From contig MU130417.1 of the NCBI GenBank assembly GCA_015039465.1, forward strand, positions 1 to 62,021: a DNA stretch of 62,021 nt. Reading direction: 5' to 3'. The DNA comes from Phlegmacium glaucopus. Lineage: Eukaryota; Basidiomycota; Agaricomycetes; Agaricales; Cortinariaceae. The notes under the pieces were generated by a model. The model was not told the origin of the DNA, made no database searches, and was given only the letters and a program-made list of their open reading frames with translations. Positions 1-10,040 of the stretch are shown piece by piece. The translations under genes and the position numbers were made by a program. The number at the start of each line of letters is the position of its first letter. The stretch's first letter is position 1.

Positions 1-1067
1 GAGTCTCATGAATCTTGCTTGTCAATGCCGTGGGAATGTGCTTGCATAAACAGTTGATCAAACCACCTGTTTACTAAGCATCGATGACGGCCACGTACTG
101 GTCACACATAGCCACCTTTCCTCTGATTAGGTGGGACTTAGGGTTTAGGGAGGGGGCGTATTGAACACTAAGTTGCTGAGAGCAAGGGTTAGAAGCCAAA
201 AGGTTGGGGGATTTACCCAACAGGCCTTTTCGTCTTTATAGACTCTTCAGTGGCTGCGCTAACAAAAGAGATGTGGTTATCTTCCATAACAATAAGTTTC
301 TTTGTTCTCTCCTTTTGGATTAATTAAAACTTTATTTCTTATTGTCCGGTTACCTGACTATTGTTCTTGTGAATTTACCTTGTTCCACCTTCTAGGGTAC
401 CCGGGTCTTGGGTCCCCCGATGTCAACGTATCTGATGACATCGTGAGTTATATGCGGTGGCGTCAGGGGTTCTGGATTTTTATCACAAGAACAATTATGC
501 TTATTGTTCGACCGTACGGAGTACGTTCCGGTGCCATATGGGCTGTCCTATATAAAGGGGTTTAGAATCCTAGGACATGGTCGTGCTTACCTTTGTGCTC
601 TAAGTCACCTAAAAGGGGAGAAATCTCAGTGCTTACTGGGCAACCTTTGGGCGATGACCGGTACGATAGTAAATGATATGTCTTCTTCCCGTTCTAGTCC
701 ACTTAGACAAGTAGGATTTCGAACGTAAGTCTTGTTTAACACCCCGAGTAGTCAGGTCGTTGTTACTAACAAAAGCTTTCACAGGTGTAAACTCTCGCCG
801 GGTGAGTCCGGTCACGTGATTTCACCCTAGGGTTACTTTCACGTGACTTAGGTTTCCGGTTGTTATCAAATACCAAAGTTCCAGCCAAGGCTTACTAAGT
901 ATTCCTTTGGGCATGAGACCTATCCTGACCCTAGCCTAGGTGTACTATAGATAGTTCTAATATTATACTTATCTGAATCATGTCATGATTCAAAGATTGA
1001 GGCCCTTTAAAAGCCAAACCGTCACATGTTTCACCCTTCTAGACCCCTTTGGACCTAAAAAAATGTT
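1..1067. other. Non-coding repeat-like region, no gene seen
   Basis: No open frame here looks like a protein. A TATA-like ctatataaa lies at 548-556 and two CACGTG palindromes at 813-818 and 840-845. A palindromic gaatcatg...catgattc word near 976-993 recurs near 1138-1160. These could be the control region or LTR of an unrecognised element, but I found no second copy in the window. Confidence 0.4.
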
Positions 1068-1229
1068 GGATATCTATCAAATGTATATATATCCGCTAGT
1101 TTGAAGGTTTGTCAAGGGCAAAAGTGAGGGTTTTTGTGAATCATGGTAGTTCATGATTCAGAAATGGAGGGCCTTTCAGCAAAAAAGAAAAGACATCTCT
1201 CTCATGTGTATATATCAGCTAACCCAATA

Positions 1230-1445
1230 ACCCTAGCTTAGCAGCCCTCCAAGGACCTTGTCCAATGTATTAACCCTAGCTCAAATCCCTCTGAGATGCC
1301 TGTCCAACATCTTAACCCTAGCTTAAAACTCCCTGGGGACCTTGTCCAGCAGCTTAACCCTACCCTAAAGCCCCCTAATACCCTTGTCCAGCAGCTTAAC
1401 CCTAGCCTAAAGCCCCCTAATACCCTTGTGTAACTTCTCAACCAT
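1230..1445. repeat. 48-bp tandem minisatellite
   Basis: About four imperfect copies of a 48-bp unit contain 'cttgtccagcagcttaaccc' and 'taaagccccctaataccctt'. Because 48 is a multiple of 3, the minus strand shows a spurious 67-residue open frame with a 16-residue periodicity. I do not call it a gene. Confidence 0.8.
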
Positions 1446-1803
1446 AGCTTACACCCCCCCCAAGGTCCTTGTACAAAATATGAGCCTATTCTGAATCCAC
1501 CCAGAGTCCTTGTTCTTTTATCCTAATGTGTAGTTAGCTGTCCAAAGTGATTAGACATGCAGAACAGAATGGACCTACATTGTAAATGTTGTTAATCACC
1601 ATCATTGTACTTAGAAAAACTGATTTAAATATAATGCTCAAAATATATGAAATGTAGAGTCATATAGATAAATATAGAATGTATAAATATTGTCTTACCA
1701 GTCCTAGAGTGATTGCCAGGCAACTGTCTGGCTTGCAAGGTCAGATAGATAAATATCAAATGTATAAATATCCAACAATGAAGTAGACAGAGAGCTGTGT
1801 GAC

Positions 1804-2033
1804 GTGACCGTCACATGTCACATGTCACAACAACGTAGCAGAATGTGTTTGATTTCACACTATCTTGCTTATATAATAATTTATTAGACTAAGTTACAAG
1901 TAAATTTCCCACATTCACAACTTGACCTTCAACCACTACCTTCCTCTTTTAGACATTTTCAATCTTCAAGATCATATCACAAATATCAAGCATGGATGCG
2001 CATCACATGTGACATGTGACATGTGACAGTCAC
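1804..2033. repeat. 25-bp inverted repeats bracketing a probable promoter
   Basis: The arm at 1804-1828 (starting GTGACCGTCAC) and the arm at 2009-2033 (ending GTGACAGTCAC) are reverse complements with one mismatch. Both are made of overlapping TGTCACA/TGTGACA words. The roughly 180 bp between them holds a TATA-like tatataata at 1870-1878 and a pyrimidine-rich stretch before an ATG at 1993. This looks like the promoter and 5' leader of the downstream gene. It could also be a small foldback element that landed at the gene's start. Confidence 0.5.
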
Positions 2034-2034
2034 A

Positions 2035-2091
2035 GTAAGCATGGATATCTATACATTTGATATTTATCGCTGCAACTCCATTTCTTGATAG
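2035..2091 (+). other. Predicted intron (57 bp) containing the palindromic motif
   Basis: The donor is GTAAGC at 2035 and the acceptor is ATAG ending at 2091. The 39-nt exon that follows (2092-2130) is open in the frame that continues after the next intron. The motif fills 2043-2068, followed by CGCTGCAAC, as in the next intron. Confidence 0.5.
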
Positions 2092-2130
2092 ACCTCATCA
2101 AATTTACAGACTTCATCAACTGGTTTCAGG

Positions 2131-2187
2131 GTGAGTGCAGATATCTGTACATTTGATATTTATCGCTGCAACCACACTCCTTCACAG
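2131..2187 (+). other. Predicted intron (57 bp) containing the palindromic motif
   Basis: The donor is GTGAGT at 2131 and the acceptor is TTCACAG ending at 2187. Its length is a multiple of 3 and it has no in-frame stop, so it can also be read through as coding. It shares about 33 bases with the preceding intron. The following exon sequences are also alike (acttcatc.actg), so a local tandem duplication of about 97 bp is one explanation. Confidence 0.5.
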
Positions 2188-4871
2188 ACTTCATCCACTG
2201 CTCTCATTTCACATCCAGACATCCATCAGTTGGGATTATTAATTCAACCAACTCTCAAACTGTTTGTTTGTCAGATATGCAAAATTGCACTGACAGGTGA
2301 TAATATTGGAAATCACCTGCATACTTTTCATAGCAGTGGTATAGCCATTCAAATTGATCCTTCCAAAATTGGGCAGATCATCAAACAATATGGCCTGCTA
2401 CAAGATATGCCAGTCATCCAAGGCCCTATTCCTCAAGTTGACGGTCTTTTGCTCTTTAAGGACTATGTTAAATGCCCTGAATGTCAAAGCATTTATTCAA
2501 GGGAAAGCCTTCGCATGCACTACAGCAGGCAGCACTCAAGCACAATAAACTGCAGAGCTGATAGTCTTCCTGGCATATTTGCACAGCAACTCAATAAAGG
2601 TGCAAATAAAAAGCTCTTTGAAGTTATCCCACATCCTATACCAACAGCCTCTTTGCCTATGACATCTTCTAAAGATATCATACAAAATCTACGATCTGGA
2701 CGTAACAATCTCCTTCAAAAGTACTGTCCAAAAGACATTGATGCACGTGCTGTCAGTCCTTGGCTTCTTGCCACTAAATGGCACATTCATACTCAACCAT
2801 ACAATGCTGAAGAGCTCTGCAAACTTGTAGCTATACCCAAGAGTGAAGGAAGGCTAGACAAGCTGGTGTTAGCTGTCCAAAACATTCTCAACCATGCATA
2901 CAGCATAATGACAGTCACAAGCACTCTTGTTTTGCAAAAACTCAACACATCGGATCCTGGAAAAGAGGGGTAAGTGGATATATGTCAATGTTATATTTAT
3001 CCACAAGACTGACTGAATTTAGAATAAACAATACACCTCTTAAACCTCATCAACGTCCAGAAACACTTAAAGAATATGGTGGAACATGTGTCCGACTTCT
3101 TGCAATGCTATTACGGATCAAGGATGGGAAATATAAACTGCCTCTTCCAAAGAAAGTCACTGCTTCAAGAGATCGCCTTTGGGATGCTTTGGGCACAGAT
3201 GATGATTCTGCTATTAAACATGCAACAAATGATCTCTTGTTTCGTCTATGGACTCAAAGATGGCAAAAGTCTAAGGAAAACACCATTGGTGATCCCACCA
3301 TCTGCCTACTGGCATTGGCTATGCTAAAGCCAGATGGCAGCTTTCGTTCTCCAGTCCAGACTACTCCATTTATTGCAAAGCTTGTCTACTGTCTTCGTCT
3401 TGTCTTCTTAATCGCTATTCATGTCAAAAACAATGGAACTCAGTCATGCGATTTGTACTCTCCCTGGTTTACAGAAAAGGTTGACTCAACATTTAACACT
3501 CTCTGCACACTGCAGCATCATGCCTCAGCACTTGCATATTCAGAAACTTCAATGCCTCGTATTGTCTGGACAGATCGTACAACATACCGTACAATGAGAT
3601 ATAGAGGAAACCCTATCTCCTTTAATGGGCTCCATGATGTGTTTGAAAAGCTGGAAGAAGACCTTATAAAAATTTGGGAAAATGATGTCCTCATGCAACT
3701 TCCACTGCGAGTTAATTATGGCCAACTATTTGATGATTTGTCCAACACTACAATGGATTATTCATTTGTCTCTGATAAGCAAAACATATGCTTTGAAAAT
3801 AGGGACATGCTAGCCAAAGCAATTATAGAGCACCCAATTTTATCTAAAAATTTCTTCATTGACTCATGTGATGACAATGGGGCTCCTATTTGGAATGTCA
3901 TGGCACTCCAAAGGTGGCTTGTCAACTATGCCAAATTTCAAAGCATTCAGCTGGCAAGCATTGAAATGAAGGCAGGATCACCTGGGCGTGGCACAGAAAT
4001 TTGCTGTTTGGAGTACCAAAACACATGTACACGACCTCAGAGAGGGCTTTACATCATGGGAACACACCTTGCTGTTGTTTGCCAATATCACAAGTCTGGC
4101 TCAATAACAGGGAAGGACAAAGTCATTCCACATTCTCTTGATGCTGTCAGTTCAGATCTGGTTATTCAAGACTTATCAATTGCACGTCCATTTGCTGAGC
4201 TGGCTGCTTACATTTGCTATCCACACAGCCCAGATATACAAGCTTATTACAAGAGTCACCTATTTGTTAACAACAAGAATCTCTTTACAACAACCGATAT
4301 AACCAATGTCCTCAAAACATATACTTTGCCTGTTTATGACATTGGGCTTGGTGTTAATGACTGGAGGCATATCAGTGCTGCATTCCGCCGAAAAATCTGT
4401 CCTGGCCTTGAAGACATTGTTGAAGATGACAATACCCAAGAAACAGTACAAGCTCTTCAGTCAGGCCATACACGTCAAACAGAAAACAGAATCTATGGGA
4501 TTAGCACAGAGGCCCTAGCAGGCTCTGCTGATGAAGTCCTACCCATGTTTCTGGATGCTAGCACAGACTGGCAGGTTGCATGCAGAGTTGTCCCAGGTGG
4601 CCATCTTTTGCCCTATAAAGAGGCACGCATGGAATTTTTTGATCAACTTTCATCTGCTCAAACCATCAAATCCAATTATTCAACCCCAATTTCAACTATG
4701 GAGCAAGCCTTGGACCATGTCATTAAAACCCTAAATTCATCACTTGAAGCACATACTGAGACACTTCTTACCAAGCTGGAGCCAAAGCTAGAACAAATGA
4801 TGGAAAAGATAATTCACCGTCTTGCTTTCTGTAAGCAGTGTGCTTTTTTGAATATTCAAATTATATTTTAA
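2131..4871 (+). CDS. Zinc-finger plus tyrosine-recombinase-like protein (first part of the recombinase-RecQ locus)
   Basis: The likely exons are 2092-2130, 2188-2969, 3023-4830, a 9-nt micro-exon at 4891-4899 and 4955-4990. Removing 2970-3022 joins the two long frames in phase. Counting from 2131, residues C47, C50, H62 and H67, and C115, C118, H130 and H135, form two C-x2-C-x11-H-x4-H fingers like those of fungal OrsD-domain proteins. The second frame (read from 2982) carries a set typical of tyrosine recombinases: R336 in GRGTE, a lysine-bearing turn (K378/K380), R462-H463 in NDWRHISAAF, H496 in SGHTRQ and Y505 in ENRIYG. By analogy with Cryptons and other YR elements this would bind DNA and carry out cut-and-join recombination through a 3'-phosphotyrosine. 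A RecQ helicase follows on the same strand. The family assignment comes from motifs only. The first exon and true start are unresolved, because the ATG at 1993 meets a stop after six codons. Confidence 0.65.
2970..3022 (+). other. Predicted intron (53 bp), motif-bearing
   Basis: The donor is GTAAGT at 2970 and the branch-like CTGAC/ACTGA at about 3008-3014 lies close to the acceptor AG at 3021-3022. Splicing keeps the frame. An earlier AG at 3006-3007 would also keep the frame with a 38-bp intron. A degenerate copy of the palindromic motif (GGATATATGTCA...TTTATCC) begins 6 nt after the donor. Confidence 0.7.
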
Positions 4872-4990
4872 TCATTTGTTTCTTTCACAGCACCACAAGG
4901 TAAAGCAACTTTGCAGATATCTGTCAATTGTATATTTATCGCTCTTTCTTGTAGCACCACATCATCCAGTTGCACCTCAATTTATGCCAA
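4831..4990 (+). other. Two introns, a 9-nt micro-exon and a 36-nt exon
   Basis: GTAAGC at 4831 to TTTCACAG at 4890, then exon CACCACAAG, then GTAAAG at 4900 to TTCTTGTAG at 4954, then an exon to 4990 followed by GTAAGT at 4991. Every junction keeps phase 1. The second intron carries a motif copy at 4916-4943. The series suggests that the recombinase frame continues towards the helicase rather than ending at the stop near 4871. Confidence 0.5.
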
Positions 4991-5083
4991 GTAAGTTATT
5001 CCATTGATATATTACATATCAGCTCTACATATTCAATATGAAATATCTTAGCACCTCCTGAATCAGTAATGTCTTTTTCACAG

Positions 5084-5571
5084 AAGAAGCCACCAAACAA
5101 TTGTACTCCACAGCTTGCAAATTTTGACAACATCTGTAAGTGATTTGGTCTTCACATATTGCCTTTCTAAAGAATTAACAACTTATTTAAAAGGCCCTGC
5201 CATGGGGCAACAGTCTTCCAGATCACCCTCAACATCTCTATCCCAGTCTTCTGAAGATTTTGAAGATTTTCAGATTCAAGATCAGGAACCACTCAAAGAG
5301 GATACCACACAGGTCCTAGAGCCAAGTATGTGATATTTGCAGTGATATCAAAGCTTTCTTGACAATAAAAATATTAAAGAACAGCAGAACATAGATATGA
5401 GAAAGAAAAATCAAATGCATCAAGCAGCAGACATCATCAAACTCACTGATATTGGTCAGTAGATGTTCTCTAATCTCACACAATTTTTAACATCACTTAT
5501 AATTTATAAAGCCATCAGCAGGGCACCAGACCCATATATTGTAGACAATACAATAACAATAAATAACACTG
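5084..5571 (+). other. Linker region between recombinase and helicase, probable small exons
   Basis: Several candidate splice sites lie here: acceptor at 5083, donor GTAAG at 5136, acceptor near 5193 and donor GTATG at 5326. A short acidic/serine-rich frame (about 5194-5325, with SSRSPSTSLSQSSEDFEDF) sits between them. I could not establish a single consistent exon chain. The pattern fits a disordered linker joining recombinase and helicase in one protein. Confidence 0.35.
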
Positions 5572-5626
5572 GTAAGAAAATAGTTGGATTGCAATATCTG
5601 TACACATCATATTGATGGGATTTCAG
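5572..5626 (+). other. Predicted intron (55 bp) before the helicase domain
   Basis: The donor is GTAAGA at 5572 and the acceptor is TTTCAG ending at 5626. A weak motif copy (aatatctgtacacatcatat...) lies inside it. If this is an intron, helicase coding begins at 5627 (DEQDALHILRRF) and the ATG at 5584 is not a start. Confidence 0.5.
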
Positions 5627-7449
5627 ATGAGCAAGATGCATTGCACATTCTAAGAAGGTTCACAAATAACTCAAATGCTACTTGGAAGACCCCACTTCAA
5701 TGGCAAGCCATTAAAGAAGTTTTGAAAATGTCAGATGACATACTCCTTGTTATGGCAACTGGAGGAGGCAAAACTATGGTTGCTATCATCCCAACACTCA
5801 TTGATGGAAATGTTTCTGTCATTGTCCTGCCACTTAATTCACTTATAACCGACTACAAACGCAAATTCGACGCCATGGGGATCTTATATGACCATTACAC
5901 CAGCAGTACCAAGGCACTTAAACAAAATGTTCACTTTATATTTGTTTCTGCAGACATGGCAAAGACTGCATCCTGGAAACAATGCATTTTGGACCTAAAT
6001 GACCATGTAGAGGTCACACGTCTTTTCTTTGATGAAGCACATCTTCCTTTGCTTAGCAATGACTTTTGTGCTGCTTTAAATCACCTTAGTGATCTACGTG
6101 TGCTCCCAATGCAGTTTATTCTCCTGACAGCAACTGCTCCACCCTCTTCAGAGAAGGCATTATACAAGAGATTTGGCCTCTGTTCCAGCAACACACTCAC
6201 TTTACGAGGCCTTACCAACTGTCCTGAGCTCTTCTATGATATACGTCCACATGCACATACCTATGATGAAGCACTCAGCATTGTCAAAGAGTCACTGTCA
6301 GATTTTGGCAAAGAAAAACAGCCAAGAGATGCAGCACTTATATTTGTTCCTTATATTGACATTGGGGAACGTCTGGCTCAAGACCTGGGGTGCAACTTCT
6401 ACAGTGGAAAAATACGTGATCCTGCACACCGTGAACAGATTTACCTTTCATGGTTTAATGGAAATAACAGCATTCTTGTGGCAACATCAGCACTAAGTCT
6501 GGGAAATGACCATCCTTCAGTTTGACTTATCATCCACTTTGGTACTCCTTTAGAAATGATGGGCTATGTGCAGGAAGTCTCACGAGGTGGTCGCAATGGA
6601 CAGCCAACAAAGTGCCTCCTCATTCCTATGTCTAAGAAGCAGCCAAGGCCTACACAGGATGAAGATTATACAGGTGTTAATGCCATGTATAATTTTGTAT
6701 GGAAAGAAAAAAACTGTTTCCGCTATGCTATCACTCTGTTTTTTGATGGAATTGGAGTTTACTGCCAAGATAGTCCAGGGTGTTCTCCATGCAGAAACTG
6801 CACTGGCAGAAATAGGAAAATCCACCACCCAGTGATTTATTCACCTGCTATAATCCAGTCAAGTCCAGAAGCATTGCCACATTCAGAAGCTGCCTCAAGA
6901 AAGAGAAAGTCCATTGGAAAGACCACTACATTTGAAGCCCAGCTCTGTGCTTCTAAAAAAATGAAGACTGAGAGATCCTTAGAAGTGCTCAAATATGTGG
7001 AAGTCTTCAAGACTTGTTTGGCTATCTTCCAATCCTCTTGCGCCTACTGCATTGTGTTTCAAAAAACAGATTGCAATCATGAACTCTTCAAGTGCCCAGT
7101 TCTTCGTGATAAGCTTTCTGACTATAAAGCATGGAAAAAAAGCATCACATACAATCCCAAACACTCAAATAAGACTTGTTGGTTTTGTCATGTTCCTCAA
7201 TGTCATGATCTATTGCACCCTCAGTTCACCACTCCAGAAGATTGTGATTATCCAGACATTGTGGCACCCGTTGCCTTTGCCATCTTTCAGATAGATGAAT
7301 ACCGCCATGAAGCAGAAAATCATTTTCAAGCAAAGTGGAAATCTATAAAGGCATTCACTGAATGGCTGGCTGAACTATCCTGTCAAAATGAACAGACAAA
7401 TATTTCAGCTTTATTTCTTTGGTATACATCAGAAAATTTCTCTTTCTGA
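5584..7449 (+). pseudogene. RecQ-type DNA helicase domain, broken by one in-frame TGA
   Basis: This is an SF2 helicase related to RecQ and to fungal telomere-linked helicases. Counting from 5584, it has a PLQWQA entry motif (37-42), Walker A ATGGGKT (58-64), DEAH (150-153), TATA motif III (182-185) and an ILVATSALSLG motif V (297-307). A TGA at 6523-6525 follows NDHPSV. The same frame then resumes with LIIHFGTPLEMMGY and the motif VI core EVSRGGRNG. The position is normally Arg, so CGA has probably become TGA. A C-terminal cysteine cluster (CFRYAITLFF...CQDSPGCSPCRNC) resembles the RecQ zinc-binding subdomain. Further downstream are C/H pairs such as CWFCHVPQCH. It is co-oriented with the recombinase and apparently joined to it by introns. 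Without readthrough the protein lacks motif VI and would be inactive. Confidence 0.8.
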
Positions 7450-7820
7450 ATTGTTAATATGCCTATATAATACAATGCATCACCAGTTGTTTGATAGAGT
7501 GTACCAGCTGCTAGTCCCAGTAATAGCAGTAATATATAAGGCATGAACACTATTATCATGTCTGGATACCTGCCACTCTCAGTCCATCAGTGGATTTTGA
7601 CACAATTGTAGTACACTGCAGAGGTAGTCCATTGAGCTCATTTATTTTCAGTATTAAAGAAATATTTAACTCCAGAGGGCATCTATTCTCATAAGTGGCA
7701 AAATATTCAATTCTGAAGAGTGTCTAATGGGCTCATGGTGGTTCAATATTCAACTCCTAAGTAGTGTTTAAAAGTCAGGTCTGGTCTGGTTTTTTGACCC
7801 TCAGGACCTTTAACCTAGAC
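7450..7820. repeat. Degenerate minisatellite fragment
   Basis: No gene is visible. The stretch 7610-7770 has ageing copies of the 43-44 bp unit found in the giant elements (caatattcaactcctaag, gtccattgagctcattta), so it is probably a remnant of such an array. Confidence 0.5.
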
Positions 7821-8364
7821 TGTTATAAATCATTGTTTGTGTTACTATTAAACACCAACCCAGAGAGCAGTGAACCAGTCTTTAGGTCAAAAGCCTCCCT
7901 GGTGTTTAGGAAAGGTATAACCTTGACTAATAACACATTTGAAAGGTGACTGAGGTAGATAATGAGGATGAGGATGATCAAGAGAGTCTTCAGTAAGACT
8001 ATAGCAGATAGCAGTAGACAATAGGTTGACAGTAAAGGATAGAAAAAGTGAACTTAGAGGGAAGAATTCACTGGGATGATGACTGTATGAGACTAAGAGG
8101 TGAATTGGGGTGAACTACCTATGCTGGTACAAAACAGCAGTATTTATACCAAGGATGAGGCTATGTAGAACAATAAAAAGAGAAAGAAGTATGTGCTGTC
8201 AAAGGAAGAAAGATGAAGAGACAACAGCTGCAAAAAGAAAAGAACAATGAAAAAGAAAAAGAAAAAGGGACAATAAAAAAATCTGTACAGTGTCAAAGTG
8301 CCAGAGAAAAGAAGAAAAGGCAGTGTGCATAGTCCAATAGCAAAAATATATCAACTCCATAGCT
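7821..8364 (-). repeat. LTR-like fragment, truncated
   Basis: This is homologous to the first ~640 bp of the repeat at 22007-23049 and, inverted, to the end of 26514-27587. Shared words include aaacaccaacc, gagagcagtg and gtcttcagtaagactat. It stops where a GATC-family MITE end begins at 8365. Confidence 0.7.
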
Positions 8365-8530
8365 CAGTACTTTTCTGTCCCCCACCAGATCTGATCAGAT
8401 CTGATCAGAACTGCTCAGAACTGTTCAGAACTGCTCAGATTCCAAGCAGTTCTGATCAGATCTGATCAGATCTGAGCAGTTCTGAGCAGTTCTGATCAGA
8501 GTCCAGAATCTGATCAAATTCTAAGGGCAA
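8365..8530. mobile_element. Left end of a TGATCAGATC-family inverted-repeat element
   Basis: It begins CAGTACTTTTCTGTCCCCCA and continues with tandem GATCTGATCAGATC/GAACTGCTCA words. The end matches the intact nested copy at 46418-47168. No matching right end lies nearby in proper order, so it is a separated half. Confidence 0.65.
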
Positions 8531-8879
8531 CTTTCTTGGATCAAAATATTATTTATTTCATTAATACTAATAGCCTATTAAAATAATTAAAAAAATCCCC
8601 AATAAGGAGGGGTTGCTGGTCTCATTGTTGTAATCTACAAATATCATATCATTTGGTACACTGTAGTGTCCCTACCTGGAGTTAGTCCATGAAAATGAAG
8701 TTGACAAAGCCCAGGGTTGTCCATTGAGCAGATTTTCAGTGGATTGTACTAGACTCTGGAGGATGTCCATTCAGCTATTTTCCGGTGAGTATTAAAGGAC
8801 CCAAGAATCTCTGGACAGCTTACCTGTGTAGTAGGTGGTCCAATATTAGACTCCCAGATGTTACTGTGTGAGCTCATTG

Positions 8880-10040
8880 TAGTTGAATATTCAACCCTGG
8901 AGGATGTCCACTGAGCTGATGGTAGGTGAATATTCAACTCCAGAGGGTGTCCAATAAGCTAATGACAGTGGAATATTGAACCCTGGAGGGTGTCCAGTGA
9001 GCTGATGACAGTTCAATATCAAACCCTGGAGGGTGTCCAATGAGTTCATGCTAGCTGAATATTGAGCCCTGGAGGGTGTCCAATGAGCTGATGACAGTGG
9101 ATATTCAACTCCAGAAGGTGTCCAATGAGCTGATGACAGTTGAATATTCAACTCTGGAGGGTTTTCAATGAGCTCATGAGAGTTGAATATTCAACCCTGG
9201 AAGGTGTCCAATGAGCTTGTAGTAGCTGAATATTCAACTTCAGAGGAGCTCATGGTAGTGGAATATTCAACCCTGGAGGGTGTCCAATGAGCTTATAATT
9301 GAGTATTCAACTATGGAAGGTGTCCAATGAGCACATGGTAGCTGAATATTCAACTCTGGAGGGTGTCCAATGAGCTCATGACAGTTGAATACTCAGCTCT
9401 GGAGGGTGTCCAATAAGCTGATGACAGTTGAATATTAGACCCTGGAGGATCTCCTATGAGCTCATGGTAGCTGAATATTCAACTCCTGAGGGTGTCCAAT
9501 GAGCCCATAAGAGTTGAGTATTCAACTCCAGAAGGTGTCCAATGAGCTGATGGCAGTTGAATATTAGACCCTGGATGCTGTCCCATGAGCTCATGGTAGC
9601 TGAATATTCCACTCCTGAGGGTGTCCAATGAGCTGATAACAGTTGAATATTAGACCCTGGAGGATGTCCTGTGAGCTCATGGTAGATGAATATTCAACTC
9701 CGGAAGGTGTCCAATGACCTGATGACAATTGAATATTAAACCCTGGAGGGTGTCCAATGAGCTCATGGCAGTGGACTAACTTCCTTTGTGGAGTATATTA
9801 TGAGCTCATGGCAGTTGACTATTTAAATTTGATATATGTAGAATGAGTTCACATGTGTGTAATAAAATACCAAGGCCTTCTACTTAGCTCATGGCAGTTA
9901 ATGCTCAACTGCAGAGGGTGTCCAATGAGCTCATTGCAGTTGACTATTCAAATTCCCAGGCAGTCTGATAAGCTCATGGGTGTCTATTTAGCTCATGGTG
10001 GTTGAATATTCACATGACAAGTCTGTCCTCTGAGCTCATT
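8880..10040 (+). repeat. 43-44 bp minisatellite array, forward
   Basis: About 25 imperfect units follow the pattern 'gaatattcaaccctggaggg', then 'tgtccaatgagctcatgaca', then 'gtt'. Each unit contains the palindromes GAATATTC and GAGCTC. The spurious minus-strand open frames at 8749-9151 are by-products of the repeats. Confidence 0.9.

Larger units (their letters stand above)
1068..2164. repeat. Dispersed ~26-bp palindrome-like motif, five copies upstream of the recombinase gene
   Basis: A motif built around GATATCTATACATTTGAT and ending in ATTTATC occurs at 1068-1094, 1667-1690 and 1748-1773 (minus orientation) and at 2043-2068 and 2140-2164 (plus orientation). The first and last few bases of each copy are roughly self-complementary (GGATAt...TTATCc). 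The 1748-1773 and 2043-2068 copies differ by a single base after reverse complementation. Degenerate copies recur inside introns downstream, at 2976-3001, 4916-4943 and 5592-5612. Confidence 0.75.

Noticed and set aside
1238..1441. 67-residue minus-strand open frame with repeated GLSCWTRVLGGF-like blocks
   Set aside because: Produced by a 48-bp tandem repeat whose length is a multiple of 3. It has no start context and no homology I recognise.
6523..6525. TGA recoding (readthrough or selenocysteine) in the RecQ gene
   Set aside because: The same CGA-to-TGA change occurs in many dead elements here. CpG decay is simpler and no recoding signal is visible.
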